Positions 17,663-25,725 of a DNA stretch of 64,000 nucleotides are shown piece after piece. Position 1 is the stretch's first letter. Each line of letters begins with the position of its first letter. Source of the DNA: CAWBRT01 sp963814745 (GTDB lineage Bacteria; Acidobacteriota; Terriglobia; Terriglobales; Acidobacteriaceae); assembly GCA_963814745.1 (NCBI GenBank), contig CAWFEA010000002.1, positions 1 to 64,000 of the forward strand. Direction: 5' to 3'. The notes under the pieces are model-generated. The model was not told where the DNA came from and did not search any database. It worked only from the letters and a program-made list of their open reading frames with translations. The position numbers were made by a program, and so were the translations under genes.

Positions 17663-18853
17663 TCAGGCTTTCAAATGGCCCTGGATGTACTGTCTAGCCT
17701 TCTGGTCGGTATTTTCGTTCAGCTCCAACACCGAAAACTTAACGTCCTGGGTACGATTGAGCCGAATGTAATTCTGGATCGCCGGATGCTTGTAGATATC
17801 GCCCGGGTTGACGTCAACCAATTCCGGCACTTCATTGGCTTCCAAGTTCCAGACGTATTTCAGGAAGCCCCGGTTGCGCACAGTGCGTTGCCTCATCACA
17901 TCCCACATAGTTCCGGGGCCCAGGACTGGAAGGGCAACCTCCTTGGGCGTCATTGTGTCGCGGGTGTACATCAGAAATGCATAGGCGAAAAGCTCGTGGG
18001 CCAGCAGGTTCTCCGAGGCAAAAATCGGGGCCGATGACGGCTCGACAACATGGCCTACGTCGGGTCCGATCAGAGTCTGTACCCGGCGGGCGACCGTAGT
18101 TATAAGCCGCAACTTCGACTTGATCTCCGGAACCTCGTTGATCTCCTCGTACATCGGGTGGAAATTCACGCCACCCTGGTGAAACATCTTGCGGCTGTCC
18201 TCCCGCAGGAAACCAACCCCGATCTTCATGCCGGAACTGAAGTCCGCCAGCATGTGAGATGACAAACGCGGGGCATAGATAATGTGATCGACCTCGTTCA
18301 CGAACGAGGTAACGCGCAGCGGTTCCTTCCAGTGGTGCTCGCCCTTGGGAAGTGTCTGAATGTAAGCATCGTAGCCGCGCTCCTCGAAAAAGACCGGGGT
18401 GGCGCCGTTGCTCTCAATCACCTCTAGCAGGCCGGCAGTCTTGGCAAACTCCCGCGAGGAGCCTCTGACCTGACCCTTAGCGTTCCAGTAGACAAAGCGG
18501 CAGCCCGACTGGTCGCCGACAAAGATCTTGCTGGCGCCGTGCTCCTTTAAGACCTTGAGCAGACAATCCAGGCCCCATGGATCGGTCGTCGCCGGATTGA
18601 GGTTACCTGAGTTCAGGGCGAGTTTGACAAGAATCCTGTCATTCTTTTTTAGCCACGCAAAATCGGTGGCATTCTCTATCATCTGCTTGAACGTGTCGTA
18701 AGAGGTATCGCCCTTAGGCAGCCAAGCCACGCTCAACTGTGCGTTCTTGGCAGGCGCCGCCACTTTCTTATCGTCGAAAGCGAAGCTCACTCCGCCCAGA
18801 AGAGCCATGGAAGACATACTGCCAACAGTCCACAAGAAATCCCGACGATCCAT
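17663..18853 (-). CDS. DUF362 domain protein with Tat signal
   Basis: 396 residues. Residues 3-25 form a twin-arginine signal (RRDFLWTVGSMSSMALLGG), so the protein is probably exported folded. The body shows the DUF362 pattern: ILVKLALNSGNLNPATTDP near residue 75, GASKIFVGDQSG, then VDHIIYAPRLSSHMLADFSS and GMKIGVGFLRED, and a late VPELVDVNPGDIYKH. DUF362 proteins are of uncertain function, and some carry iron-sulfur sites. No ferredoxin CxxCxxC motif is seen here. It is convergent with the TonB receptor. The start at 18853 places the Tat motif at the very N terminus. Confidence 0.8.
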   Translation of the reverse strand: MDRRDFLWTVGSMSSMALLGGVSFAFDDKKVAAPAKNAQLSVAWLPKGDTSYDTFKQMIENATDFAWLKKNDRILVKLALNSGNLNPATTDPWGLDCLLKVLKEHGASKIFVGDQSGCRFVYWNAKGQVRGSSREFAKTAGLLEVIESNGATPVFFEERGYDAYIQTLPKGEHHWKEPLRVTSFVNEVDHIIYAPRLSSHMLADFSSGMKIGVGFLREDSRKMFHQGGVNFHPMYEEINEVPEIKSKLRLITTVARRVQTLIGPDVGHVVEPSSAPIFASENLLAHELFAYAFLMYTRDTMTPKEVALPVLGPGTMWDVMRQRTVRNRGFLKYVWNLEANEVPELVDVNPGDIYKHPAIQNYIRLNRTQDVKFSVLELNENTDQKARQYIQGHLKA

Positions 18854-19135
18854 ATCAATGCCCCTTTCGATCTATCTTTTGCGCGTTTCGCGAAAACCGG
18901 AGTTCGATCTGATTTATCACTTGCAGGCACCCAAGTCAATCAAATTGAGAACACACCTCGCCTGCCTGATAACAGATTTGCATTGGTAACGGCGATCATC
19001 CAACCCAGCACGGCATCGGCTGCCATCGCCGCAGTGCAGCTTTTGCCGTCAGTTAGGTGGATAAATAGGGACTTACAGGCGAGAGTCGTCTGCGATCAAA
19101 ATTTCAGGCGTGGGAAATTACCGTCGGAGCAGCCG

Positions 19136-19828
19136 TCAGCTGCGCCGGATCAACTTAACCAGCCCAGCCATACCAGCGCCTACCAGAATGATAGTCCCCG
19201 GTTCCGGTACTGTAGCCGGAGTCGGTGTGCCCCCCCAGATCGGTGGTCGCCAATACTTTCGATCGGGCGTGTTCGCAGCGACGGTCGAGGGCGGAGCCGG
19301 CGGCGAAATCATGGTAGGCGGCACTAACGAGGGCAAAGGAACGTCAAATACAATATCGGGTGGCGGCGGCTCAGGCGGGGTAACGGAACCCGGCAACGGC
19401 GTGGGCTTCTTGACTTCGACGCGGTTGCCGCAGCGCGAGCGCACCAGGTTCTTGCCATCGGTGAGCAATATCTCGCCTTCGGCAATATTCACCGGATGAT
19501 CTGTCCAGTAGACCTTGTCTCCCTTCCGGTAAGAGACATAAGCCTGCATCGGCTTGCGAACTCTTTCAGCCCACAGCCTTTCGGTATCGATGCCTTCGTA
19601 ATGCTTGCGCGCAACCTGATCGTGGTTGATCGAGTCGGTCAGCTCTTTCCAGTCGTAAACCCCTCCTGGAACAACCGAAAACGGATAAATTTCCCGGGCA
19701 GCCCTGAAGTCGAACTTCGGCGGCGTAACCTCCAGCGTATCGGCATGGTACAAATGCCACAGTTGCACTCCCAGCACAACCGTAACAATCAGTGCCAGGA
19801 ACGCAACTAATGTGAACGATTTCCGCAT
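19136..19828 (-). CDS. PEP-CTERM sorting-domain protein with proline-rich stem
   Basis: 230 residues. An N-terminal signal or anchor (residues 5-27) is followed by a ~100-residue globular part with no family I recognise. A Pro-rich linker follows (PPEPPPPD near residue 150, then PSLVPPT and PPAPPST). The C terminus is a classic exosortase signal: VPEPGTIILVGAGMAGLVKL and a final Arg-Arg. The exosortase at 39505-40432 is the likely processing enzyme. The gene lies next to the sigma-54 response regulator of the EPS locus, on the same strand and 174 bases downstream of that regulator's stop. Cysteines are scarce; one lies in RSRCGN. Confidence 0.8.
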   Translation of the reverse strand: MRKSFTLVAFLALIVTVVLGVQLWHLYHADTLEVTPPKFDFRAAREIYPFSVVPGGVYDWKELTDSINHDQVARKHYEGIDTERLWAERVRKPMQAYVSYRKGDKVYWTDHPVNIAEGEILLTDGKNLVRSRCGNRVEVKKPTPLPGSVTPPEPPPPDIVFDVPLPSLVPPTMISPPAPPSTVAANTPDRKYWRPPIWGGTPTPATVPEPGTIILVGAGMAGLVKLIRRS

Positions 19829-20002
19829 CTGGACCTCTTCACCTCACTAACAAGCGCCGTTCGATTCCGTAACGACGGCCCTTCGACGCCAACCCGAGCA
19901 CGCCGCGAATTGTACCGCGGAGCACAATTGCCGCGCCACATATTGCTAGGCCGGCCAAAGTCAATCATTCCCAGGCAGACCGATTTGGCGGCAACTTCCA
20001 AA

Positions 20003-21454
20003 TCAGGACAGTGTCTGTCCCCTGCTCAGCCTACCGGGCTCCGGGTTCGCCGGGTTCATCGTCACCAGCTTCCGAGGCGATACTTTGGCGCGCAAGATGC
20101 CGTACTGCCGCGATTTATAAATCAATGCCTTATAACTGATATTCAGCAAGCTGGCCGCCTGTTTGCGGTTCCAGTTCGTCTGCTCAAGGGCCTGTGCGAT
20201 CGCTTCCGCCTCGGCTTCTCCCTTAATCTCGCGAACCATCTTCTTCAGGTCGTTGGCGTTAGCCCCCTGCATGCGAGCCATGGCGATCCGCTCCGCCGAC
20301 CCATTTTGGGTAAACAACTCAGCCGCCATCGCTATGTCGTCGCCAAGAACCAGGTACCGCTTGACGAAATTATGCAGTTCGCGGAGATTTCCGGGCCACG
20401 CATGTTGCATGCAAGCACGCAGAAGACCATCCGTGAGCGTACGTTGAGGCAACTTATAGGTGCTGGCCAGCCGCTTCATGTAGTGCCGGAACAGCAAAGC
20501 TATTTCGTCCCGCCTTTCGCGTAGAGGCGGCAGGCAGACATTGAAGGCATTTAACCGGTAATACAGGTCCAGTCGCAGCCTGCCCTGCTTGATTGCGTCC
20601 TCGATGTCAACGTTGGTCGCGGCCAGAATGCGAATGTTAACGCTAACGCTCGACTTGCTGCCAAGGCGGAAGAACTTCTGTTCCTGCAACACTTGCAGCA
20701 ACTTAGCCTGTAGTCTTGGGGGCATCTCGGCGATCTCGTCCAGCAGAATCGTGCCGCGGTCGCCCATTTCAAAATGCCCGGGCTTGCTGTGAGTAGCGCC
20801 GGTAAAAGCTCCCGCTTCATAGCCGAACAATTCGCTTTCCAGCAGCTCCTCAGGGATAGCGGCGCAGTTAACCTTAAGAAACTTCCGCTGCGCCCGCGAT
20901 GAAAGCTTGTGCAACAAAAGGGAAGCGATTTCTTTTCCCGTGCCGCTCTCGCCGGTGATGAAAACGGGAACGTCAACTTCCGCAATCCGCCGGATCTGGT
21001 CATAGACCTTATGCATGGTGGGGCAACCGGCCAGGAAAAAGCTGTCGCCGCCCAGTTCTTCCAGCACCTCGGGGTTCTCCTGCATCGCCTGAGGAATATC
21101 CAGACAGGTCTTCAAGGTCGCCATCAGTTCAGGCTGGGCGATCGGCTTGCAAAGGTAGTCATAGGCGCCCAGCTTCATTGCCTGAACCACATCGCGGGCT
21201 CCCTTCGACCCCGATAACATGATCACCTTCAAGGAAGGCGCAATCTTACGCAGCCGTTCTAAAGTCTCCAGGCCGTCCATGCCAGGCATCACCAGATCCA
21301 TAAAGACCACGTCGGGCAGTGGACGGCGGCGCAATTCCTGCAACGCTTCCACGCCGCTCGCCGCAGTCGTTACCTGGTAAAATTCACACTCCAGCACGGT
21401 ACGCAAATACCGGAGCATCATCACATCATCATCCACCACTAGTATGCTTGGCAT
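20003..21454 (-). CDS. sigma-54-dependent response regulator, PrsR/NtrC type
   Basis: 483 residues from ATG 21454, chosen because it begins the receiver domain directly (MPSILVVDDDVMMLRYL). Receiver: acidic DDD, phosphoacceptor in DVVFMDLVMPGMDG, switch SGS, Lys in LCKPIAQPE. AAA+ domain: GESGTGKE Walker A, ELFGYEAGAFTGA (the GAFTGA loop that contacts sigma-54), ILLDEIAEMP Walker B, LPPLRERRDEI and WPGNLRELHNFVKRY. The Fis-type helix-turn-helix is at the C terminus (NWNRKQAASLLNISYKALIY). The gene follows the histidine kinase with a 2-base gap. It probably activates the EPS/exosortase genes; a sigma-54 promoter lies before the exosortase. Confidence 0.92.
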   Translation of the reverse strand: MPSILVVDDDVMMLRYLRTVLECEFYQVTTAASGVEALQELRRRPLPDVVFMDLVMPGMDGLETLERLRKIAPSLKVIMLSGSKGARDVVQAMKLGAYDYLCKPIAQPELMATLKTCLDIPQAMQENPEVLEELGGDSFFLAGCPTMHKVYDQIRRIAEVDVPVFITGESGTGKEIASLLLHKLSSRAQRKFLKVNCAAIPEELLESELFGYEAGAFTGATHSKPGHFEMGDRGTILLDEIAEMPPRLQAKLLQVLQEQKFFRLGSKSSVSVNIRILAATNVDIEDAIKQGRLRLDLYYRLNAFNVCLPPLRERRDEIALLFRHYMKRLASTYKLPQRTLTDGLLRACMQHAWPGNLRELHNFVKRYLVLGDDIAMAAELFTQNGSAERIAMARMQGANANDLKKMVREIKGEAEAEAIAQALEQTNWNRKQAASLLNISYKALIYKSRQYGILRAKVSPRKLVTMNPANPEPGRLSRGQTLS

Positions 21455-21456
21455 GG

Positions 21457-22317
21457 TTAATCCGCGTCTGCGGTTCCCTCGTGACTTCTTTTCGGCTCGC
21501 AACTTATACAAGAACCTGCGCCTTTTGGCTTTGGCGGAGAAAACGGCAAGAGCACGCAGAAATGGCTGCCGCAGCCAATCGTGCTCTCCACCCATATCTT
21601 GCCGCCATGCGCCACGACTAACTCGCGCGCGATCGTCAGCCCCAGACCGGTACCCGCAGGCGCCCCAGGCACAGGCAAGCTGAAGAACTCGTCGAATATC
21701 TCCTGATGATTCTCCGGAGGAATCCCGGGACCATTGTCGGCGACCACGATCTTGGCCGCATTCGGGCCGCTGCTGCGCGACGACCTTCGTTCCACGTTGA
21801 CCCGCTCGCCAAGGCTTCGCCGTTCCCAGAAATACGGCATCGCCGTCAGCGAGACAGTGCCTCCGCTCGGGGTGTAGTGAAGCGCGTTCTCCAGCAGGTT
21901 GGAGACAAGTTGAGCCACTTTCTGCCGGTCAAATTCGAAGTTCAGCGGACCATGGCTCAACCGGCACTCAAACTCCATATTCTTTTCCTGGAACGCCGGC
22001 AGCCAGCATTCATGAATGGTGCTGAGACAGGCCTTCAGGTCGGCGCTTTCGAAAGAATAGGTGACACGGTTAGCCTGCTGGGAACCCAACAGCAAGAGTT
22101 GCGCAACGTGCTGTTCGAGGCGCCGCGAACTGGCGCAGATGTCACGCAAGGCGCGCAACTGGCGCGCGTTCACTTCGCCCAGTTTGCCCGCGATCAACAG
22201 GTTGACATAACCGGAAATGATGGCCAGAGGAGCCTTCAGGTCGTGCACGGCACAGGAAATACCGGCGTTGCGACGATCCTCACTCTCCCCGCCAGAAAGT
22301 ACTATCCGGGACGACAT
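21457..22317 (-). CDS. soluble sensor histidine kinase, partner of the sigma-54 regulator
   Basis: 286 residues from ATG 22317, with AAGGA about 9 bases upstream. The H-box is HDLKAPLAIISGYVNLL near residue 25. The N box is QLVSNLLENALHYTPSGG, and the G boxes are VVADNGPGIPP and GTGLGLTIARELVVAHGG. There is no membrane segment and no PAS or GAF domain: only ~20 residues precede the dimerisation helix. Input must therefore come from a partner protein or an unrecognised feature. The C terminus has CISCEP, a possible metal or redox pair. It forms a two-gene unit with the response regulator (2-base gap). Confidence 0.88.
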   Translation of the reverse strand: MSSRIVLSGGESEDRRNAGISCAVHDLKAPLAIISGYVNLLIAGKLGEVNARQLRALRDICASSRRLEQHVAQLLLLGSQQANRVTYSFESADLKACLSTIHECWLPAFQEKNMEFECRLSHGPLNFEFDRQKVAQLVSNLLENALHYTPSGGTVSLTAMPYFWERRSLGERVNVERRSSRSSGPNAAKIVVADNGPGIPPENHQEIFDEFFSLPVPGAPAGTGLGLTIARELVVAHGGKIWVESTIGCGSHFCVLLPFSPPKPKGAGSCISCEPKRSHEGTADAD

Positions 22318-22639
22318 GGTCTTTCGTCCTTTCGCGCTGACACTCAACGCACAAAACACCAATGTTCTTGGGGGAGAGCTGCAGAAGCAGAACACATTCA
22401 GAATACTACGTTTCGTACGGAACGCAAGAGTTTGCATAAAAACTGAAAAAATGATTCCCAAATCGGTAAGTTTGGAAAAGTGCTTCCCTTTTATCCGTGG
22501 AAAGGTTTTTCCCCGCGCCGCCGCCAACCGGCGCGCGCCCGTCGCCTTTGACTTCCTGAAGATTTCGGAGATACTACACTTTCTTTCATTATTTCAGCCA
22601 CTTACAATCGCATCACTCGATGTCTGACAAGGCGGCGCG
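22318..22639. other. divergent intergenic region of the EPS regulators
   Basis: No gene is seen. An AT-rich central part contains a near-perfect palindrome, CGTTTCGTACGGAACG (22409-22424, one mismatched pair), a possible operator between the kinase and the plus-strand activator. Confidence 0.4.
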
Positions 22640-23704
22640 GTGTGCATGATTTTGGTGCAACAAGTGCAACTTACCGGTCACATGAAATCAAGCGTGGCGA
22701 ATGTGCACCCTTTCGGCGATGAGATTCCCCCCGAGCTTATACTCTTCGGCTGCACGCCTGAAATGGCTGCAATTCGAGAGAGTTTACACAAGATTGCCAG
22801 CACCAACATACCGGTCTTAATTGAAGGTGAAAGTGGGACTGGCAAGGAGCTAATCTGCAAATACCTGCACAGGCTCTCGGCATGGAGTTCCGGACCGTTC
22901 GTCAAAGTCAACTGCCCCGCCATTCCCAATACCTTGATCGAAAGCGAGTTGTTCGGTCATGAGAAAGGCGCATTTACCGGGGCTTTCGACGCCAAACCCG
23001 GCCGGGTGGAGATGGCACATTGCGGAACCCTTTTCCTGGATGAGATCTCGGAACTGGATCTGCCGTTACAGTCCAAGTTACTGCAACTGCTCCAGGACGG
23101 GCAATTCTGCCGGATTGGTGCGAGCGAAGGAACCAAAGTCAACGTTCGCGTGATTTGCGCCACCAACCGGCAATTGCACCGCGAAGTCGCCAATGGCAGA
23201 TTTCGTCAAGATCTCTACTACCGCATCACCGGCCTGGTTTTGCAGCTTCCTCCTTTAAGGGAGCGTATCGCCGACATCTCGGCGCTGGCGGATTACCTGA
23301 TCGCGCTCCACAGCGAGAAGTACAAGCGCAAGGTTCCGCCATTGTCGTCGTCCACGCTGATGATGATGAAGACTCACTCCTGGTCGGGCAACGTCCGGGA
23401 GTTGGAAAACCTGATGAAGCGGTATGTGGTGCTGGGCTCCGAGGACGTCATCACCAAGGAGCTGAAGTGGCGCACGATGGGCCACATCGACATGGATATA
23501 GCGCCCGAGAATTCTATCGCTCTGGGCCAGGTTACGCGCGAAGCGGTCAAGGACCTGGAGAACAAGATCATCTTGAGCACGCTCCAGGCGAACCAATGGA
23601 ACCGGAAGCGGGCCGCCCGCGCATTGCAAATCAGTTATCGTTCGTTGCTCTACAAGTTGAAGAAAGCCGGCATCAACAGCCGGCGGGATGCCAGCCCTAA
23701 CTAG
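22640..23704 (+). CDS. receiver-less sigma-54-dependent activator
   Basis: 354 residues if GTG 22640 is used; ATG 22646 and ATG 22682 are in-frame alternatives and none has a good Shine-Dalgarno sequence. The AAA+ domain starts early: GESGTGKELICKYLHRL Walker A, ELFGHEKGAFTGAFDAKPGR, LFLDEISELDLPLQSKLLQL Walker B, LPPLRERIADISALADYLI, WSGNVRELENLMKRYVVLG. The C-terminal Fis-type helix-turn-helix is QWNRKRAARALQISYRSLLY. It lacks a receiver or other input domain. It resembles the response regulator next door, so the pair probably arose by duplication. It is followed 24 bases later by the Wza-like gene, so it probably heads the EPS operon. Confidence 0.88.
   Translation: MCMILVQQVQLTGHMKSSVANVHPFGDEIPPELILFGCTPEMAAIRESLHKIASTNIPVLIEGESGTGKELICKYLHRLSAWSSGPFVKVNCPAIPNTLIESELFGHEKGAFTGAFDAKPGRVEMAHCGTLFLDEISELDLPLQSKLLQLLQDGQFCRIGASEGTKVNVRVICATNRQLHREVANGRFRQDLYYRITGLVLQLPPLRERIADISALADYLIALHSEKYKRKVPPLSSSTLMMMKTHSWSGNVRELENLMKRYVVLGSEDVITKELKWRTMGHIDMDIAPENSIALGQVTREAVKDLENKIILSTLQANQWNRKRAARALQISYRSLLYKLKKAGINSRRDASPN
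22653..22668 (+). promoter_or_regulatory. weak candidate sigma-54 promoter
   Basis: TGGTGCAACAAGTGCA has the invariant GG and GC separated as in -24/-12 promoters, but the central -24 bases are off-consensus. If used, transcription would start near 22680 and only the ATG at 22682 could serve as start. Confidence 0.25.
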
Positions 23705-23728
23705 ATGGCACACGGGGATGGAGGAGAG

Positions 23729-24352
23729 ATGAAAAATTGCGGCAAGTTTTTACTGCTGCTGGCGTCGGTTGCACTGTTGCTGTCGGTGTGGGCCGGCGCA
23801 CAGGCGAAACCCGAAACACCGGCGAAAGAACCAGCCCCCGGCGCGCGCCAAATGCCGCCGCCCAATAGCACCGATTATGTCATTGGCGAAAGCGATGTGC
23901 TCGCCATCAATGTGTGGCACGAACAGGAGCTGTCGCGAGTGCTTCCGGTGCGGGCGGATGGAAAGATTTCGCTGCCGCTGATCGGGGATCTCGCTGCCGG
24001 CGGATTGACCCCTGCGCAGTTACAGGCAGCCATCGTCGAGAAGCTGCGCAGTTACATGGAGAATCCGGAAGTCACGGTGATCGTGCAGGAACCGAAGAGC
24101 CAGTACTTCACGGTGGTTGGCGAGGTGATGAAACCGGGAGCGTTTCCGCTGGGACAACGCCTCAGCGTTCTGGACGGGATCGCCATGGCGGGCGGCTTCA
24201 AGGACTTTGCGAAAGTAAAGAAGATGTATGTATTGCGCACCCACCGCGACGGAACTACGGAGAGACTGCCCTTCAACTACAAGAAGGCGCTTGGCGGCAA
24301 TACTGAGCAGAACCTCATACTCGTGGCCCGGGACACCATCGTTGTCCCCTAG
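23729..24352 (+). CDS. polysaccharide export outer-membrane protein, Wza-like
   Basis: 207 residues from ATG 23729, preceded by GGAGGAGAG. The signal peptide ends around AGAQA; there is no lipobox cysteine at the cleavage site. The Poly_export domain is YVIGESDVLAINVWHEQELS, VRADGKISLPLIGDLAAGG, LTPAQLQAAIVEKL and NPEVTVIVQEPKSQ. The SLBB domain follows: FTVVGEVMKPGAFPL and LSVLDGIAMAGGFKDFAK. Its length fits the short EpsA/PEP-CTERM-associated export proteins rather than full-length Wza. It would form the outer-membrane exit for the exopolysaccharide, working with the GumC-type protein encoded two genes on. Confidence 0.92.
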   Translation: MKNCGKFLLLLASVALLLSVWAGAQAKPETPAKEPAPGARQMPPPNSTDYVIGESDVLAINVWHEQELSRVLPVRADGKISLPLIGDLAAGGLTPAQLQAAIVEKLRSYMENPEVTVIVQEPKSQYFTVVGEVMKPGAFPLGQRLSVLDGIAMAGGFKDFAKVKKMYVLRTHRDGTTERLPFNYKKALGGNTEQNLILVARDTIVVP

Positions 24353-24372
24353 AGGGAAGGAGTTGTTTGACC

Positions 24373-25722
24373 ATGCGGATAAAAGTTGGCGCATGCTTAT
24401 TGCTGTTCTTCGCCGTGCTTTACGCGCGGGCGGCCGAGGAGCCGGCCGCTCCCGTGAGTTCCACGCCGGAGACCGCCGCCGAGCCGTCGCATCTCACCGC
24501 TGACGCGCCTTCGCTGGTGACCCAGAGCGATCCCGACTACAGGAACGTCCTGGTCGGCGGGGTTTCCCTCGGGGCCGCCTATGACACCGCCGGGTATGCG
24601 GATGCCAATGGCACTACCGGCGACGCTAGATTTTTCGCTCAGCCCAGCATCGCCTTTCGGCAAACCTATCCGACCGCGAACTGGACCCTGAGCTACACGC
24701 CGGGAGTAAGTGTCAGCCAGCACGCGACCGACTCTACCCAGTTCACCCACAACCTGGCGGGTGATGTGTTCTGGAAGGCAACTCCACGCTGGACTCTCCA
24801 CGCGCGGCAGGATTACAGTATTTCCACCAATCCCTTCGAGACCGTCGGCAGGGTGGCTCTGCTGCCGGACCTGGGCGGATACTTCGGCCCGAACTACGAC
24901 GGGGTCATTCCCTATTCGAAGAGAACAACCTATATAAGCAACGCTGACATCAGCTATCGCCTGACCCCCCATGTCGCCGTCGGCCTCACCGGCGGATACC
25001 AGGTATTTGATTACAGCAGCATCGATGCCAGCCAGTTAGCGCAGGCGGATCTGACCGATTCCACGGTGGTTAACGGATCTCTTTACGTGTCGGACCAAAT
25101 TTCCAAGAAGCAGACCCTGGGAGTTCAGTTTGCTTATGTTGATATCTACAGTAGTGGCGCCCAGCAATCCCGGGTGCAGGCGCCGGCGGTGCTTCTGTTC
25201 GACACGGTGCGGTTCAGCCAACACTCGCTGCTGACGGTGTACGCCGGTCCGGAATACGCGCGCAGTTCCGCCGTCGTCCCGATCATTCCCCCTCTCTATG
25301 CGTCCATCTCACAGCACGACTGGCATCCTTCAGCCGGAGCGACGTTTGCGTGGGAGGGAGCGCAAAACGCGCTAACGCTCGAATTTGTGCGGCGCATCAG
25401 CTCCGGGGGCGGGCTGATGAACGCCAATATCATGACCGTCGGCAGCGCCGCTTTCCGTTCGCGGATTACCAAGCGCTGGACGGCGGAAGCACGGTTGAGC
25501 GTCGACAACGAGGAGCAGTTGAGCCTGTTCAATCAAGACGTTTACTTCCGGACGACTTGGGCAGGTGGCAGCCTTGCGCGCGACCTCAACCGGCATTGTT
25601 CGGTCCGCCTGGACGGCGCCTACATAAACCAAACCGGAAACGGGTTGGGCTTTGTGCCGGGCGACCACGGCCTCATTCAGATCACGTTCGATGTTCACTT
25701 CCGGAGAGGAATAGGCAGGTAG
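24373..25722 (+). CDS. outer-membrane beta-barrel protein of the EPS locus
   Basis: 449 residues. ATG 24373 is chosen for AAGGAG 10 bases upstream; a TTG at 24367 is in frame. The signal peptide ends near YARAAEE, followed by a Pro/Ala-rich linker. The rest is alternating beta-strand sequence typical of barrels: FRQTYPTANWTLSYTPGV, WTLHARQDYSIST, HVAVGLTGGYQVFDY and a terminal HGLIQITFDVHFRRGIG. No named family is certain. Its place between the Wza-like and GumC-like genes matches the EpsL/OM-barrel component of exosortase-linked EPS loci, possibly a channel or anchoring barrel. Confidence 0.75.
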   Translation: MRIKVGACLLLFFAVLYARAAEEPAAPVSSTPETAAEPSHLTADAPSLVTQSDPDYRNVLVGGVSLGAAYDTAGYADANGTTGDARFFAQPSIAFRQTYPTANWTLSYTPGVSVSQHATDSTQFTHNLAGDVFWKATPRWTLHARQDYSISTNPFETVGRVALLPDLGGYFGPNYDGVIPYSKRTTYISNADISYRLTPHVAVGLTGGYQVFDYSSIDASQLAQADLTDSTVVNGSLYVSDQISKKQTLGVQFAYVDIYSSGAQQSRVQAPAVLLFDTVRFSQHSLLTVYAGPEYARSSAVVPIIPPLYASISQHDWHPSAGATFAWEGAQNALTLEFVRRISSGGGLMNANIMTVGSAAFRSRITKRWTAEARLSVDNEEQLSLFNQDVYFRTTWAGGSLARDLNRHCSVRLDGAYINQTGNGLGFVPGDHGLIQITFDVHFRRGIGR

Positions 25723-25725
25723 GAC

